Below, piece after piece: positions 52,601-62,949 of a DNA stretch of 64,000 nt. Position 1 is the first letter of the stretch, and every line of letters begins with the position of its first letter. The translations under genes were made by a program, and so were the position numbers. This stretch comes from Phoronis australis (lineage: Eukaryota > Phoronida > Phoronidae). The notes under the pieces were generated by a model that was given only the letters and a program-made list of their open reading frames with translations, was not told the DNA's origin and made no database searches. The stretch lies in assembly GCA_002633005.1 (NCBI GenBank), contig NMRA01000291.1, positions 485,757-549,756 on the forward strand, written 5' to 3'.

Positions 52601-55186
52601 NNNNNNNNNNNNNNNNNNNNNNNNNNNNNNNNNNNNNNNNNNNNNNNNNNNNNNNNNNNNNNNNNNNNNNNNNNNNNNNNNNNNNNNNNNNNNNNNNNNN
52701 NNNNNNNNNNNNNNNNNNNNNNNNNNNNNNNNNNNNNNNNNNNNNNNNNNNNNNNNNNNNNNNNNNNNNNNNNNNNNNNNNNNNNNNNNNNNNNNNNNNN
52801 NNNNNNNNNNNNNNNNNNNNNNNNNNNNNNNNNNNNNNNNNNNNNNNNNNNNNNNNNNNNNNNNNNNNNNNNNNNNNNNNNNNNNNNNNNNNNNNNNNNN
52901 NNNNNNNNNNNNNNNNNNNNNNNNNNNNNNNNNNNNNNNNNNNNNNNNNNNNNNNNNNNNNNNNNNNNNNNNNNNNNNNNNNNNNNNNNNNNNNNNNNNN
53001 NNNNNNNNNNNNNNNNNNNNNNNNNNNNNNNNNNNNNNNNNNNNNNNNNNNNNNNNNNNNNNNNNNNNNNNNNNNNNNNNNNNNNNNNNNNNNNNNNNNN
53101 NNNNNNNNNNNNNNNNNNNNNNNNNNNNNNNNNNNNNNNNNNNNNNNNNNNNNNNNNNNNNNNNNNNNNNNNNNNNNNNNNNNNNNNNNNNNNNNNNNNN
53201 ATTTCTGCCCAATTTTAAAACTACAATTGTAATCCCTTTAGTGACATTTTCAACATTATAAGACTAGCGGTAAGCAACGATTTTATTGGCACTTGGTACT
53301 GATCACCACCACAATTCAGTAATGCCATTAGCTTTTTTTCCAAACATTCTATCCAAAATTATTCTTGCAAACCAGTTTTCAAATGCATGAAAATTTTAAT
53401 TGTTCTAAAACCATTACGCACCCATTCGGAGGAAGAGTGACAATGGTACATTTCATTTCCTGATTCATCAAAACTTGTCACTGCTAGAAGTCAGTTTTGA
53501 TATCACTGAAAGAGTTCACAAAAGACTCCAACTTCTAAGTTCAATATTCAAAAAAATGAGTGAAGATATGGTACAACCAACAGAACAAATTCTACTTGTC
53601 TCCTGAGAATGTGAGTACAAATTTTATGATTTTAGGGTAATAAATAACAATGGTAGGATGGTCTAATGAGGGATCACTTTAGCCAACTAAAGCAAAAGCA
53701 CTCGGACAGAATATGGCAGACTTGAAAGGAATTATAGTTCTTCTAAATCAATTATGGAAAGCAGGTTTACAGGCACTTTAAACAGCACCAAATAACGACC
53801 TCTAGTTTAAGGTTCTATGCCAAGGTTACCATCAGACAGTGTTTAAACACGTAGGTTTTTGAAGAATGAGGAAACAAAATCAATTTGTGGCATTTGCTTT
53901 CTTAGAAATTAATGAGATTTTACTAGTGCCTTTTCTAAACAAATTTCACTTTAAACAACTTGAAATTAAATTAAAGTTTCCAATTACTAAGTAGTTTGTT
54001 CAAAGGTTATGCAGGACCTTAGAAAAATGCTCAAATTAAGCTAACTTAGGAACAACATATCTCACAAATGGCTGACGTGATTTGTATTATGAAACATTCC
54101 CATACCATGCTTTATGCACTATTCTCCAAAACCCAGTCAGGAATTGTTCTGTACTAAGGGGTTAGTGTTAGAGGCAAATTTTTGTAAACATTGGATACTG
54201 TGTATGAGAACTATACAAAAATTCTCAGTCAAGTTTTATTTTCTATTTTCAAATCATCTTCTAAAGATGGCTAACCTATGAGATTACCAAAATGTCACAG
54301 TGTACACTAAGGCAAAACATTGCCAGTGTACACTAAGGCGAAACATTAATTGCCAGTGGACACTAAGGCAAAACATTGCCAGTGGACACCAGACCAAAGG
54401 CCACAGGTGATGATCGAGCTTGTACGGGAAAGTTCAACTGATTTGCTTTTTGATTGATAGAATGAAGTAGGAACAGCCTTTATTGAAACAATTACCAATG
54501 AATAATTGGTCCACTAAAAACATGCTTCCAGAACTGTAACAATTTCCATAAGTACCATGCAAATTATATGTCACCGGACCAAAAATGAGGTGACCTTAAG
54601 GCTTAAGAAGACTACATGGCTATTGTCAACCCATGATTTTAAACAAGTGGAGAAATAAACTGTAGTGACTATAGAATTTAATTCAACTTAATTGCAAGAG
54701 TAAAAGATAAGAACATCTTAAAAACCAAAAACAATTACAGGCAAGTCTGCCCTTACTAATTAGACCCAAATCATGGGCTATCAATCATGTGAATCAAGGC
54801 CATGTGACATTGCAATAAAAATTCATGGAAGAAGTTCAACTTGTATTGAAAACGTTAATAACTTACCATGATGTAAGAACAAAGTGGACTGATACCACAA
54901 CCTGAAAAATAAGAAGTTGCTTTCACTTATAAGAACATTGCTCAATGCTTCACAGATTCTTGATAAATTATAGTCTGTGGTTGCACTTGAATTTAGGCCT
55001 CATACATTACTGCACTTTCTCGAGACATATCTGAGGCCAAGATCACTGAATGAATATCATTCATTATCTCATAACACAATTAGTAAGGGTTTTCAAACAA
55101 CATGAAAAACCAAACAAAACGAAAAAAACAAGGCATATCATTTCATAACAACTTACCTTAAGGGATATGCCTGGAGCATTGACCAT
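37683..55186 (-). CDS. AGTRAP: Type-1 angiotensin II receptor-associated protein homologue
   Basis: A four-helix membrane protein; the vertebrate family member binds the AT1 receptor tail and lives in endomembranes and plasma membrane. Seven coding exons join in frame with GT-AG sites: 55157-55186, 54867-54901, 50334-50445, 48296-48386, 44283-44325, 41867-41982 and 37683-37819 (30+35+112+91+43+116+137 nt = 187 residues plus TGA). The start AAAAATGG fits the Kozak rule. Family landmarks: MVNAPGISLK; helix 1 to about residue 28; FPDSVDAV (residues 52-59, matching the RDSIDAIS block); helix 3 with LNDIVILSIY; RFSLG (100-104) before the fourth helix; LILKPL (110-115) and YQDRGGE (124-130). The tail is hydrophilic with PYENID (148-153) and no membrane segment. 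At 187 residues it is longer than the human protein (159), mainly in the tail and the exon-5 loop. Introns carry repeats and an assembly gap. Confidence 0.92.
37820..41866. other. AGTRAP intron 6
   Basis: AT-rich, no embedded gene seen. It contains a two-copy tandem repeat of about 82 bp at 41042-41203 (…aaacataaagtgtatattctctgaatcct…), in which the copies differ at only a few bases. Confidence 0.7.
42840..43600. repeat. Array of about 150-bp units with CTCF-like cores, array 1
   Basis: Diverged units carry GCCAC-A-GGGGCAC cores (43277 GCCACAAGGGGGCAC, 43424 GCCACTAGGGGACAC, 43518 GCCACTATGGGGCAC), each followed by a 'GATC-GTCC-AAA' phrase and a segment reading 'CATAGT…CAAG'. Same family and orientation as array 2. 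Lies in AGTRAP intron 5. Confidence 0.65.
44922..45083. mobile_element. hAT-like MITE (CCATAGGCGGATCCAG ends)
   Basis: Left end CCATAGGCGGATCCAGCGG and right end, reversed, AGGGTGGATCCAGGATTTT. Non-coding, with internal repetition of the 'aaaatccttgatccgaccctc' end. Confidence 0.5.
45404..46914 (-). repeat. Composite element of about 150-bp units with CTCF-like cores, array 2
   Basis: Ends are TGCGCCCACA inverted repeats (45397-45409 and 46902-46914). Read on the minus strand it begins TGCGCCCACATATGTGGACG…ATGCCGTCAT and ends TGTGGGCGCATTTCAATGCTCGCGTTGCTCTTGTT. Between are roughly ten units, each with 'tatctcc-aaaccgtt', 'catgaaatttggca' and a core such as GCCACTAGGGGGCACAC (46739 on the plus strand). 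The 61673-62830 element has the same ends and units in the other orientation. Lies in AGTRAP intron 4. Confidence 0.75.
47502..47900. repeat. 54-bp minisatellite, seven units
   Basis: Units of the form CTCCACTGACAGTTAGGGAA followed by ATGCATGAACACTTGCAATC and ATATTATGTTCAAA. The outer units (first, second and last) are most diverged and the middle ones nearly identical, the usual mark of unequal exchange. AGTRAP intron 4. Confidence 0.9.
48055..48145 (-). mobile_element. tRNA-like sequence, probably a SINE head
   Basis: Minus strand: GGTTAATGCGCTGACCTCTT resembles a tRNA D-arm/A box, and GTGTGGGTTCGAATCCCAGC is a good B box/T arm. The anticodon stem does not pair well and the acceptor stem is not evident, so it is more likely a tRNA-derived SINE head or a tRNA pseudogene than a working tRNA. 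It ends near AGTRAP exon 4. Confidence 0.45.
49597..49863. repeat. 20-bp minisatellite split by an insertion
   Basis: About 13-14 units of TGTCCGTCATGTACTGTAGC. The array stops at GTCA (49861-49864), is interrupted by a hAT-like element, and resumes as GTCATGTACTGTAG at about 50205-50230. Confidence 0.9.
49864..50204. mobile_element. hAT-like element inserted in the minisatellite
   Basis: Left end CCATAAGCGGATTTAGGGGC and right end, reversed, CAGCGGCGGATCTAGGATAT. The minisatellite phase continues across it and GTCA is present on both sides, so the insertion is clear. Non-coding: the open frame through it comes from base composition. C- and G-runs border both ends. Confidence 0.7.
51010..51404. 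mobile_element. Harbinger-like MITE with TAA target duplication
   Basis: Ends AGTGCCGTTTACAC and (reversed) AGTCCTGTTTAGAC form imperfect terminal inverted repeats, each bordered by TAA (51007-51009 and 51405-51407). Subterminal GTTGACACGG and CGTGTCAGTT phrases recur. 395 bp, no transposase. Lies in AGTRAP intron 2. Confidence 0.65.
51946..52278 (+). pseudogene. Penelope-like retroelement, C-terminal GIY-YIG endonuclease fragment
   Basis: The plus-strand frame ending TAA at 52276-52278 reads NNIIYLITCKKCSIQYVGQT, then RFRNHRFNI, GNHFNSKNHNIQDLSVQIIE and REQYWIDKLNTIEPHGLN. This is the GIY-YIG endonuclease that ends the protein of Penelope-like elements: a IYLI-x8-YVGQT block, the C-x2-C pair typical of the family, a catalytic-region arginine/histidine stretch, and a WI-x-KLNT-x-PHGLN tail. 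The frame is closed by a stop at 51943-51945, so the upstream reverse transcriptase is missing: a 5'-truncated insertion. It lies on the strand opposite AGTRAP and abuts the assembly gap. Confidence 0.8.
52308..53200. other. Assembly gap (893 N)
   Basis: Run of unknown bases inside AGTRAP intron 2, directly after the Penelope fragment; a repeat probably defeated assembly. Frames spanning it are artefacts. Confidence 1.
54299..54393. repeat. 26-bp tandem repeat
   Basis: Between three and four units of CAGTGTACACTAAGGCAAAA followed by CATTGC; the third unit carries a 4-base insertion and GTGG in place of GTGT. AGTRAP intron 2. Confidence 0.85.
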
Positions 55187-55659
55187 TTTTGTTGTTTTTA
55201 GTCAACAACAAGAAACAACACTTCCTTGTTTTACGTTCTGCCACTAGGTGTCTCTTTACTGACTAACCACGTGCTAGAATATGTTTAAATTATCATTTAA
55301 CCGCAATAGTTTTGGATTTAAAATCACCTAAGACATAAAAATGTTTGAAAAAATTACTTATCACACAACATCACAATTTTCAGCAGAGCTCTTAGAACTT
55401 CCACGAATATGTTACATCTCGAAATGTGGTAAACAAATTTCCAACATGTCCGCCTCCTTGTGATTCTGAGTGATCAGGTGATTCGTTACTTTCTGGCTTG
55501 TTTATAAAATGTTCTATCCTCTTGTCATATCGTTCTTTGTCTGTCCCACTCTTGTAGCTTACTAACGGATAATGGCATCATAGGTCATAGACAACTAGTT
55601 GGCAACTCCGATATTTTTTTATGAAATTCCCAGCGGAGGCGCCGCTACTACAGTCATAG

Positions 55660-56089
55660 AATGTTTTGCAATGCAGGTGGCGTTCATCATTTTTAGGTCA
55701 TCTGCCATGTTGGAGGAGAACCATTGCAGTTTGTTAGTGGTATCGTGAAGTAAAGATGCATTTCTTAACTGAATTTTGGACAGAATTTATTCAGTATAGC
55801 CTAGGAACCAGTCTTACTGGTTCCTAGGTATAGCAGTGAATTTTTGTGCAATAGTTGGCTGCTCAAGCAGGGGTGGTAGACAGTGATCATCACTAGCTGG
55901 CCCAGCAGGCAGCAGTACTTTCAGAAGAGACGGTGGCTAGTAGCTTCATACGCTAGAAGCGTGTCGGCGAATTATGCCTCACACTGACTAAAACTTCAAA
56001 GTCACATTGTTATAAATACCTTTTGACGTTTTGTGCGTAGAGCATTAGAGGGACACCTTAGAAGGCCGTTGATGTACTAGTACGCATAG
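55660..56089. repeat. Flank repeat F, copy 1
   Basis: 'gaatgttttgcaatgcaggtggcg…gatgtactagtacgcatagt'. A direct copy lies at 57773-58180, and part of it is inverted at 59256-59412. Contains a short duplicated 'ctaggaaccagtcttactggttcctag' hairpin at 55800-55830 that is absent from copy 2. Confidence 0.85.
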
Positions 56090-57764
56090 TGTACCTAATT
56101 ATCGGACGGACCCTAAATATCGGACATTACATACAATCTTACTTGAAGCATAATCTGAGAAATGTATAACATAATTTTTTGTTCCGCTGTAATGCATTCA
56201 ATGTCTGGCACTGTCTCGTTTTTTTCTAGCGTTGCCAACTTTTAATTTTACCGAGAGAGGGTGCAGTTTAGACCCCCAAGTCAGCCTAAAATGGACGATC
56301 ACATAAATCGGTTATAAAAGTTGAAAACAAAATCTTTTTCCACAATGAAATCATGTAATTGAACTAACAATATGTCACTGTTTCATTTTTTCATTTGTTT
56401 TTAAACTCAAGTCAAACCCCGGCCGTGCAGGTGCATGTGTCATATCAAGAAGGCAAAGGGATACTAAAAACTTCAATGAGTTTGCACGCGCTTTAGTCGT
56501 CTGCACTGATTCATCGAAACGACTTGGTGCTGTCATCAGACTTCATGTTATGGATAATTTTGTAGCGAATGGAGCTGTGTTTTAGCAGCATATGTCAAAA
56601 CACTTGAGCTGAAATTTGGCTACAAGGTGCCCGCGGCCATTACTTGGTTAGTCAGTTTTCTGCAGTGTGAAGTAAAGGGGAACATGGTGTCCGATATTTA
56701 GGTTCTCCGAAGGTTTGCTAGTTGTGTTTTTTAAAGATCAGTCGGAACATAAATGTGGCTTTCGGTGACAAGATATAGTACGGTAAAGTCGCGTGATTTT
56801 CGGACATTGAAAATTAATTCCAATAGAAAAAATTCATTCTTGGACGAATCTCGCGAAATATCATTTTGTGGTGTCCGAATTTGGCGGACCTCCAAATTTG
56901 GGTTTCCGCTAGTGTCCGAATTTCGTGGGTGTACATTATTTCGATGAGCGGTCGTAGTATCAACAATGCTGGCTCGGTCATTTGATAGCAGTATAATTGC
57001 AGGTAAATGAGACTCAAATGGTCTGAGCGATTAATTTTTGAAAATCTGGCTTTCCCAATAAGAAATGTGCGTCGTCGACGCACAAAGACCGTTCCCAACA
57101 AGTGTTGGTTNTAAAAAAACGTTGTCCTCCCTACCTTCGGAGAACCTAAATATCGGACACCATGTTTCCCCATACGCCACACCGCGGAAACTGACTAACC
57201 ACGTAATGGCCGCGGGCCCCTTGTAGCCAAATTTCAACTCGACTGTTTTGACATGTATGCTGCTAGAACACATGTCCATTCCCAACAAAATTATCCATAA
57301 AATGAAATCTGATGACGGCGCCAAGTCGTTTCGATGAATTAGTGCAGACGACTAAAGCACGTGCAAACTCACTGCAGTTTTTAGTATCTCTTTGGATTCT
57401 TGATATGACACCCGCACGTGCACGGTCGGGGTTTGACTTGAGTTTAAAAACTAATGAAAAAATGGAACAGTGACATATTGTCAGTTCAACGAGATGGTTT
57501 CATTGTGGAAAAAGATTTTATTTTCTGATTCAACTTTTATAACCGATATATGCGATCGTCCATTTTAGGCCGACTTGGGGGTCTAAATTGCACCCTCTCT
57601 TGGTGAAATCAAAACGAGGCAACGCTGTAAAAAACGAGACGGTGCCGGACATTGAATGCATTACAACGGAACAAAAATTGGTGTCATTTAGTTCTCAGAT
57701 TATGCTTCAAGTAAGATTTTATGAAATGTCCGATATTTAGGTTCCGTCCGATAATTAGGTACAC
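56090..57764. mobile_element. Palindromic element with TCCGATATTTAGG motifs
   Basis: Inverted arms of about 625 bp (56090-56713 and 57134-57764) begin GTACCTAATTATCGGACGG and surround a loop of about 420 bp. The motif TGTCCGATATTTAGG or its variants occurs at each arm's outer and inner edge and several times in the loop (56797, 56871, 56912). No transposase frame. One ambiguous base at 57111. It looks like a foldback or MITE-type DNA element with regularly placed putative binding sites; superfamily unknown. Confidence 0.7.
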
Positions 57765-57772
57765 TATGTGTA

Positions 57773-58880
57773 GAATGTTTTGCAATGCAGGTGGCGTTCA
57801 TCATTTTTATTAGGACTAGGTCATTTGCCATGTTGGAGGAGAACCATTGCAGTTTGTTACTGGTATCGTGAAGCAAAGACGCATTTCTTAGCTGAATTTT
57901 GGACAAAATTTATTCAGTATAGCCTAGGTATAGCAGTGAATTTTTGTGCAATAGTTCAGTTGGCTGCTCAAGCAGGGGTGGTAGACAGTGATGATCACTA
58001 GCTGGCCCAGCAGTACTTTCAGAAGAGACGGTGGCTAGTAGCTTCATGCACTATAGGCTTGTCGGCGAATTATGCCTCACACTGACTAAAACATCGAAGT
58101 CACATTGTTACAAATACTTTTTGTGCATAGAGCATTAGAGGGACACCTTAGAAGGCCGTTGATGTACTAGTACACATATAGTATACTACCTACGTAATTA
58201 TCGGACGGACCCTAAATATCGGACATTACATAAAATCTTAGTAACTTGAAGCATAATCTGAGAAATATATATCATAAATTTTTGTTCCGCTGTAATGCAT
58301 TCAATGTCCGGCACTGTCTCATTTTTTGTGGCGTTGCCTCGTTTTAATTTTACCGAGAGAGGGTGCAATTTAGACCCTCAAGTCAGCCTAAAATGGACGA
58401 TCGCATAAATCGGTGATAAAAGTTGAAAACAAAATCTTTTTCCACGATGAAATCATCTAATTGAACTAACAATATGTCACTGTTTCATTTTTTCATTTGT
58501 TTTTAAACTCAAGTCAAACCCCGGCCACGCACTTGCGTGTGTCATATCAAGAAGGCAAAGAGATACTAAAAACTTCAATGAGTTTGCACGCGCTTTAGTC
58601 GTCTGCACTGATTCATTGAAATGACTTGGTGCTGTCATCAGACTTCATGTTATGGATAATTGTGTTGCGAATGGAGCTGTGTTTTAGCAGCATATGTCAA
58701 AACACTCGAGCTGAAATTTGGCTACAAGGTGCCCGCGGCCATTACTTGGTTAGTCAGTTTTCTGCAGTGTGACGTAAAGGGGAACATGGTGTCCGATATT
58801 TAGGTTCTCCAAAGGTTTGCTAGTTGTGTTTTTTAAAGATCAGTCGGAACATAAATGTGGCTTTCGGTGACAAGATATTG
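57773..58880. repeat. Second copy of F plus left arm of the palindromic element
   Basis: Direct repeat of 55660-56775: flank F (57773-58180) followed by one arm (58190-58880) up to 'ctttcggtgacaagatat'. The inverted partner arm is missing here. Confidence 0.85.
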
Positions 58881-59007
58881 TAACACAACAATTCTATAAA
58901 GGTAAGCCTTTATTTCAGCAAAGAATTTACAACAATCCGTAGTATTTTCAATTAAATTTAATGCAAAATGTGCCAAAACGTCCAATAATTAGGTCACTTG
59001 ACTGTAT

Positions 59008-59253
59008 TTAATTCCTTCCAACTCGAAAAAGTACTCCTGTTATCAAACTTTTTCTTGAAGCAGTCCGTAGTTTAGTTCCCAAAATCGGTAACTCGCCATT
59101 TTAACACTACGCGCAGCAGGTGGTATCACGTCATATCCCCTGTCGTGCACAGTGTAAAAATGACGAGTTAACGATTTTGGGAACTGAACGAGGGACTGCT
59201 CGAAGAAAAAGTTTGATAATGGGAGTATTGCTTCAAGTTGAAAGGAATGAAAT
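59008..59253. repeat. Second foldback, about 100-bp arms
   Basis: 'attccttccaactcgaaaaa…cgccatttta' is mirrored by 'taaaaatgacgagttaacga…gttgaaaggaat', with a spacer of about 45 bases (59105-59150). Diverged arms. It is followed at 59256-59412 by an inverted part of flank F. Confidence 0.75.
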
Positions 59254-59417
59254 GCATCATACTAAGGTGTCCCTCTATGCGCAAAAGGTATTTATAACAA
59301 CATAACTTTGATGTTTTAGTCATTGTGAGACATAATTCACTGAAAAGCTTCTGGTGTATGAAGCTCCTATAGCAGCTCCGCCGTCTCTACTGGGCCAGCT
59401 AAAGATGGTGATCACTG

Positions 59418-59637
59418 CAAAGGCGGATCTACAGGGGGGTTAACCCGGGACAGGATCAAAAATAAAAATTAAAAAAAACTGTTGCCAGGAAAACGAAATC
59501 AGCTACAAAAAAAATCTTCCAGGGGATGGGAGAAACTTCCTCCCGACCTCCCTCACTCAGCGGAGTCAGCGCTATATGCGCCTCGGATTTGCGCGAATCC
59601 TAAACCCCCCCTTACTGAAAACATAGATCTGCCACTG
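59418..59637. mobile_element. hAT-like MITE with CACTG duplication
   Basis: Ends CAAAGGCGGATCTACAGG and (reversed) CAGTGGCAGATCTATG. CACTG flanks both sides (59413-59417 and 59638-59642), and the related flank F copies show the uninterrupted target sequence (gatCACTGtct in reverse), so the duplication can be read from an empty site. 220 bp, non-coding. Confidence 0.7.
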
Positions 59638-59905
59638 CACTGTCTTGGGCTGTTCAAGCTAACAAAGCTGCTCATTCACTCAATCAACAGCAGAGCTCTG
59701 TTGCCTTGAATCTGTGGTAGTTTGCTGAGTTCGAGTGTACTTGCTGTTTGTTCAGTTAGTTTAGTGTTTAACACTGTTGAATGTACTAGTTGGTTTATTG
59801 TCTTGCTAATGCTTTTGGGATTAGAACGAAACTTTGAACATGAAAATCTATATAGTTACGCTGATTTTTAAATTTCCATTTACTCTTTACTTCTTTTTCA
59901 TCTAG

Positions 59906-59928
59906 GATAGCCTACGGAAGTAATCACC
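59906..59928 (+). promoter_or_regulatory. AURKAIP1 5' UTR end with likely upstream intron
   Basis: A good acceptor (ttctttttcatctag) ends at 59905, 23 bases before the start codon, suggesting a non-coding first exon upstream. The start context is ATCACCATGT. Confidence 0.4.
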
Positions 59929-61209
59929 ATGTTCAATACAACAAAATGTGTGCAGCTCTTTAGGGCGGGCTTTCCTGCGAACAGGTTGAGAGCTATCGCA
60001 TCTAGTGAGTAAAAATGTGGGACTGTTTATAAATCATTTATAGTTGCTGGATCCGGATTTGATGGATAAAACAGTAAATATGAAATTTAACCAAGTTTTT
60101 TGCATCAAAGCAAATCGTGATCAGGTACAAACATTCAGTAACTTCAAGGTTTTGTGGGATCTTACCTTCTGGTATTTGCATTTAGCCAAATATCTTCAAA
60201 ACAATAAATTAACTGTGTAAAGTATATGCTTTCTGAAAGCAGGAATCCTGCAGAATTTGATTTGTTGACTTCTTACCAATCTGCTATTTATTGGATAACA
60301 TGACCACATTTTTTGTTAAAATTTATTAAAAAAAGCAAAACATTGTTTATCAGTAATGTGATAAAATTTCATTAATGCTGAATATGAAATCTGAGAAACA
60401 TTGTGACAGTTTTCTAAATAATCCTTTCGTTGTCTTCAAAGACATTTCTGTTCTCCTCAACCGAAGGTTGTGTACTAGTTATTCTCTGCTTTTAACTTTT
60501 ACCGATTTGCCACAATGATTGTTCAGTGAAGTGTTTGTTGTTTTCAGTTTCTACTCACACAGGAAGTTCTTGCTGCTCATCAGAACAAACTAAAAGGGAG
60601 TTAATGAACTTTAATTGCTCTGAGCAGTTGAAAAGGGAGGACGCATTGTCCAATGGAATTAGTCACAAATTTAGACAATTAAACTTATCTGGACAATCTC
60701 CCTTAGCTCAGTTTGAACTCCACCTATCATTAATGCAAAGAATATCGAATGAGGATAGGTCAAAAATAGAATTGCCCGTGCGAGGGAAAACACCTATCCT
60801 GGATCAGATTCGAAACAATGAGCTGAGTATTGGAGACCGGTCACCCCACCTGGTGGACATTGTCGAAACTCCAGCTCGCAGTACTCCCATGGATGACTCC
60901 GTTGTCGGAGATACTGGCACCGTGGTGAAGAAGGAGGGTCGAATGATTCAGAAAATTCGTCGGTGGAAAATGAACCGGCATCAACTGAAGAAGCTGCGTA
61001 AGCGCATGCTGTTCCACAACCGTAAGATGAGATTGCGGAAGGAGAAGAAAAAGGAGAAGATACTGCAGGAGCAGTTGGACGGAATACGACGTGAGGCGGA
61101 GGAGTTTGATGCCAGGAAATTTGTTTTAGAAGAGCTGAGCACGGCACGACGTGGAGGCTTCAAGATTGATGTGTGGGCGACATGGCAGACCCAGAAACAG
61201 TCTCAATAG
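59929..61209 (+). CDS. AURKAIP1: Aurora kinase A-interacting protein 1 / mitoribosomal protein mS38
   Basis: A small-subunit mitochondrial ribosomal protein. Exon 1 (59929-60004) encodes MFNTTKCVQLFRAGFPANRL and onward; a consensus donor GTGAGT opens an intron (60005-60547), closed by tttgttgttttcag. Exon 2 (60548-61209) continues in phase (split Ile codon) to TAG. The product is 245 residues. The first 25 residues are basic and amphipathic with no acids, as for a mitochondrial presequence. The middle is variable and Ser/Glu-rich. From residue about 161 the sequence KIRRWKMNRHQLKKLRKR begins the conserved, very basic mS38/COX24 C-terminal domain, which forms a long RNA-binding helix (RKEKKKEKI and after), then ends DVWATWQTQ. 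The human protein is shorter (199). The divergent neighbour AGTRAP starts 4.7 kb upstream. No perfect AATAAA was found before the repeat at 61673. Confidence 0.92.
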
Positions 61210-61672
61210 ATTGTGGTGGGAAAAAAGGAGTACTACCTCACTCTAGATAGTATACAAATGTGACGATCAGTTAGGTATTAATTTGTATCTGCAGACCTCC
61301 GGCTGCCGTAATGGACCTCTGCTGCTAGGGTGGGCCTTCATTTGACTTGATCTCACACCCTCAGTGTACAGACATGTTATTGCTGGTTTTGATGGTAGCG
61401 CTGGTGGTCGGAAGGCATTAGAATGGGTGTTACACCAGCTTGTGTGGGGTAAATGCTGATATTAGATGAACATAAACATCTGTGAAATTTAAGAAGCCTT
61501 AGTTGTCTTACATAGTGGGTAATCACACTGCTTGGAGAATGACAAAACCAATGCTAGTTAGAATCCCTGGTTGCCTGTGGTAATGGAAAATCGACAGAAT
61601 TTACAGAGTAACGGTAAAGGTGTTTAACAGAATTTACAGATTTCAGTAGTTGGTATCATTATTTTAATTTTT
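61210..61672. other. Downstream of AURKAIP1, 3' UTR or intergenic
   Basis: No open frame of note and no clear poly(A) hexamer. The sequence runs up to the composite repeat element at 61673. Confidence 0.5.
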
Positions 61673-62830
61673 ATGCGCCCACATATTTATATGTGGACGC
61701 GTTATGCCGTCATCTCCGCCCGTCCGTCCGTCCGGGCGGCATCCGTCCGGCGTCCGCTGCTCTATCTCCAAAACCCTTTGACTTACGTTCATGAAATTTG
61801 GCACATATGTTCCATTCATGAATGGGACGGCATGAGCGAACTTTCTAACAGATCTGACTACCAGTGTGCCCCCTAGTGGCAGTTTTAGTTTTTTATGCTT
61901 ACCTTTGTATCTTCAAAAGTCCTGAACGGATTTTCATGAAATTCGGTATGTAGGCACCTATTAGTGAGATGACGCTATCCTCCTGTTTTCGGATGGATTC
62001 GACGTAGTTTGCGCTACCTAGTGGCCATTTTTACTGTTTTCGAGTCTATTTTTTGCGTCAACCCCTCTATCAACCAAACCGCTCAAAGGATGATTGTGAA
62101 AATTGGCATGTATGTGCTTACTATAAAGAGGACGGTTGACGATGATTTTCCGACGATTTTGACTACTGTGGCGCCTCCTAGTGGCAGTTTTGTTTTTGTT
62201 GGTCCTATGGCTGTATCTCCTAAACCGTTCGCAGGATCTTTACTTAATTTACCAAGTGTATTTATATAATGTTGACCACGAATGACGATGACTTTTGGAC
62301 AGATCTGACTACTGCTGTGCCCCCTGGTGACAATTTTAATTTTTTTTACGTTTAACTCAGTATCTTCAAAGGTCCTCAACAGATTTTCATAAAATTTTAA
62401 ATATACGCATCTTCCTGTTTTTGGATGGAATCGAGGTATTTTGCACCACCTAGTGGCCATTTTTTGCTGTTTTCAAATCTTGTTTTTGGTGTCCACCCCT
62501 GTATCAACCAAATCATTTGAAAATTGGCATATATGTTCTAAGTGTGAGGATGACCTTTGATGATGGTGACTGACTACTGTGGCGCCTCCTAGAGGTAGTT
62601 TTGTTTTGCGCCCATAGTTGTATCTCCTAAACCCACTGCAGGATCTTTACTAAATTTAGTAAGTGTAATTATATGAAGATAACAACAGACGACGACGACT
62701 TTCAGGCGGATCCAACGGACACTGTGCCCACTAGTGGCAATTTCATTTTATTTTGTTTTCCTTTGTTTCTCTGAAGTTCCTTGACAGATTTGTATGCATT
62801 CGTGGGCACATTTCAATGCTCCGCGTTGCT
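61673..62830 (+). repeat. Composite element with CTCF-like cores, array 3
   Basis: Starts TGCGCCCACATATTTATATG and ends GTGGGCACATTTCAATGCTC followed by CGCGTTGCTCTTG, the same ends as 45404-46914 but in plus orientation. A GTCCGTCC tract follows the start. About eight units of 120-150 bp carry cores such as GTGTGCCCCCTAGTGGCAG (61863), GGCGCCTCCTAGTGGCAG (62169) and CACCTAGTGGCCAT (62446). Frames through it are short and not conserved. Confidence 0.75.
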
Positions 62831-62949
62831 CTTGTTTTGTTTTGCATCATCGATGTAGAATAATCCATCAAGTTTGACAATTCTGGCTACAAATCAGTCA
62901 CGCAGTCGTTAATTCTGGATGAAAGTGACACTGTACTTTTCTGGTTTAA

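Noticed and set aside
52208-53261. Three open frames of over 300 codons across the N run
   Set aside because: They are translations of unknown bases; only a few real codons lie at each end.
60794-61163. Minus-strand open frames of 60 and 117 codons
   Set aside because: They are reading-frame shadows of the AURKAIP1 second exon.
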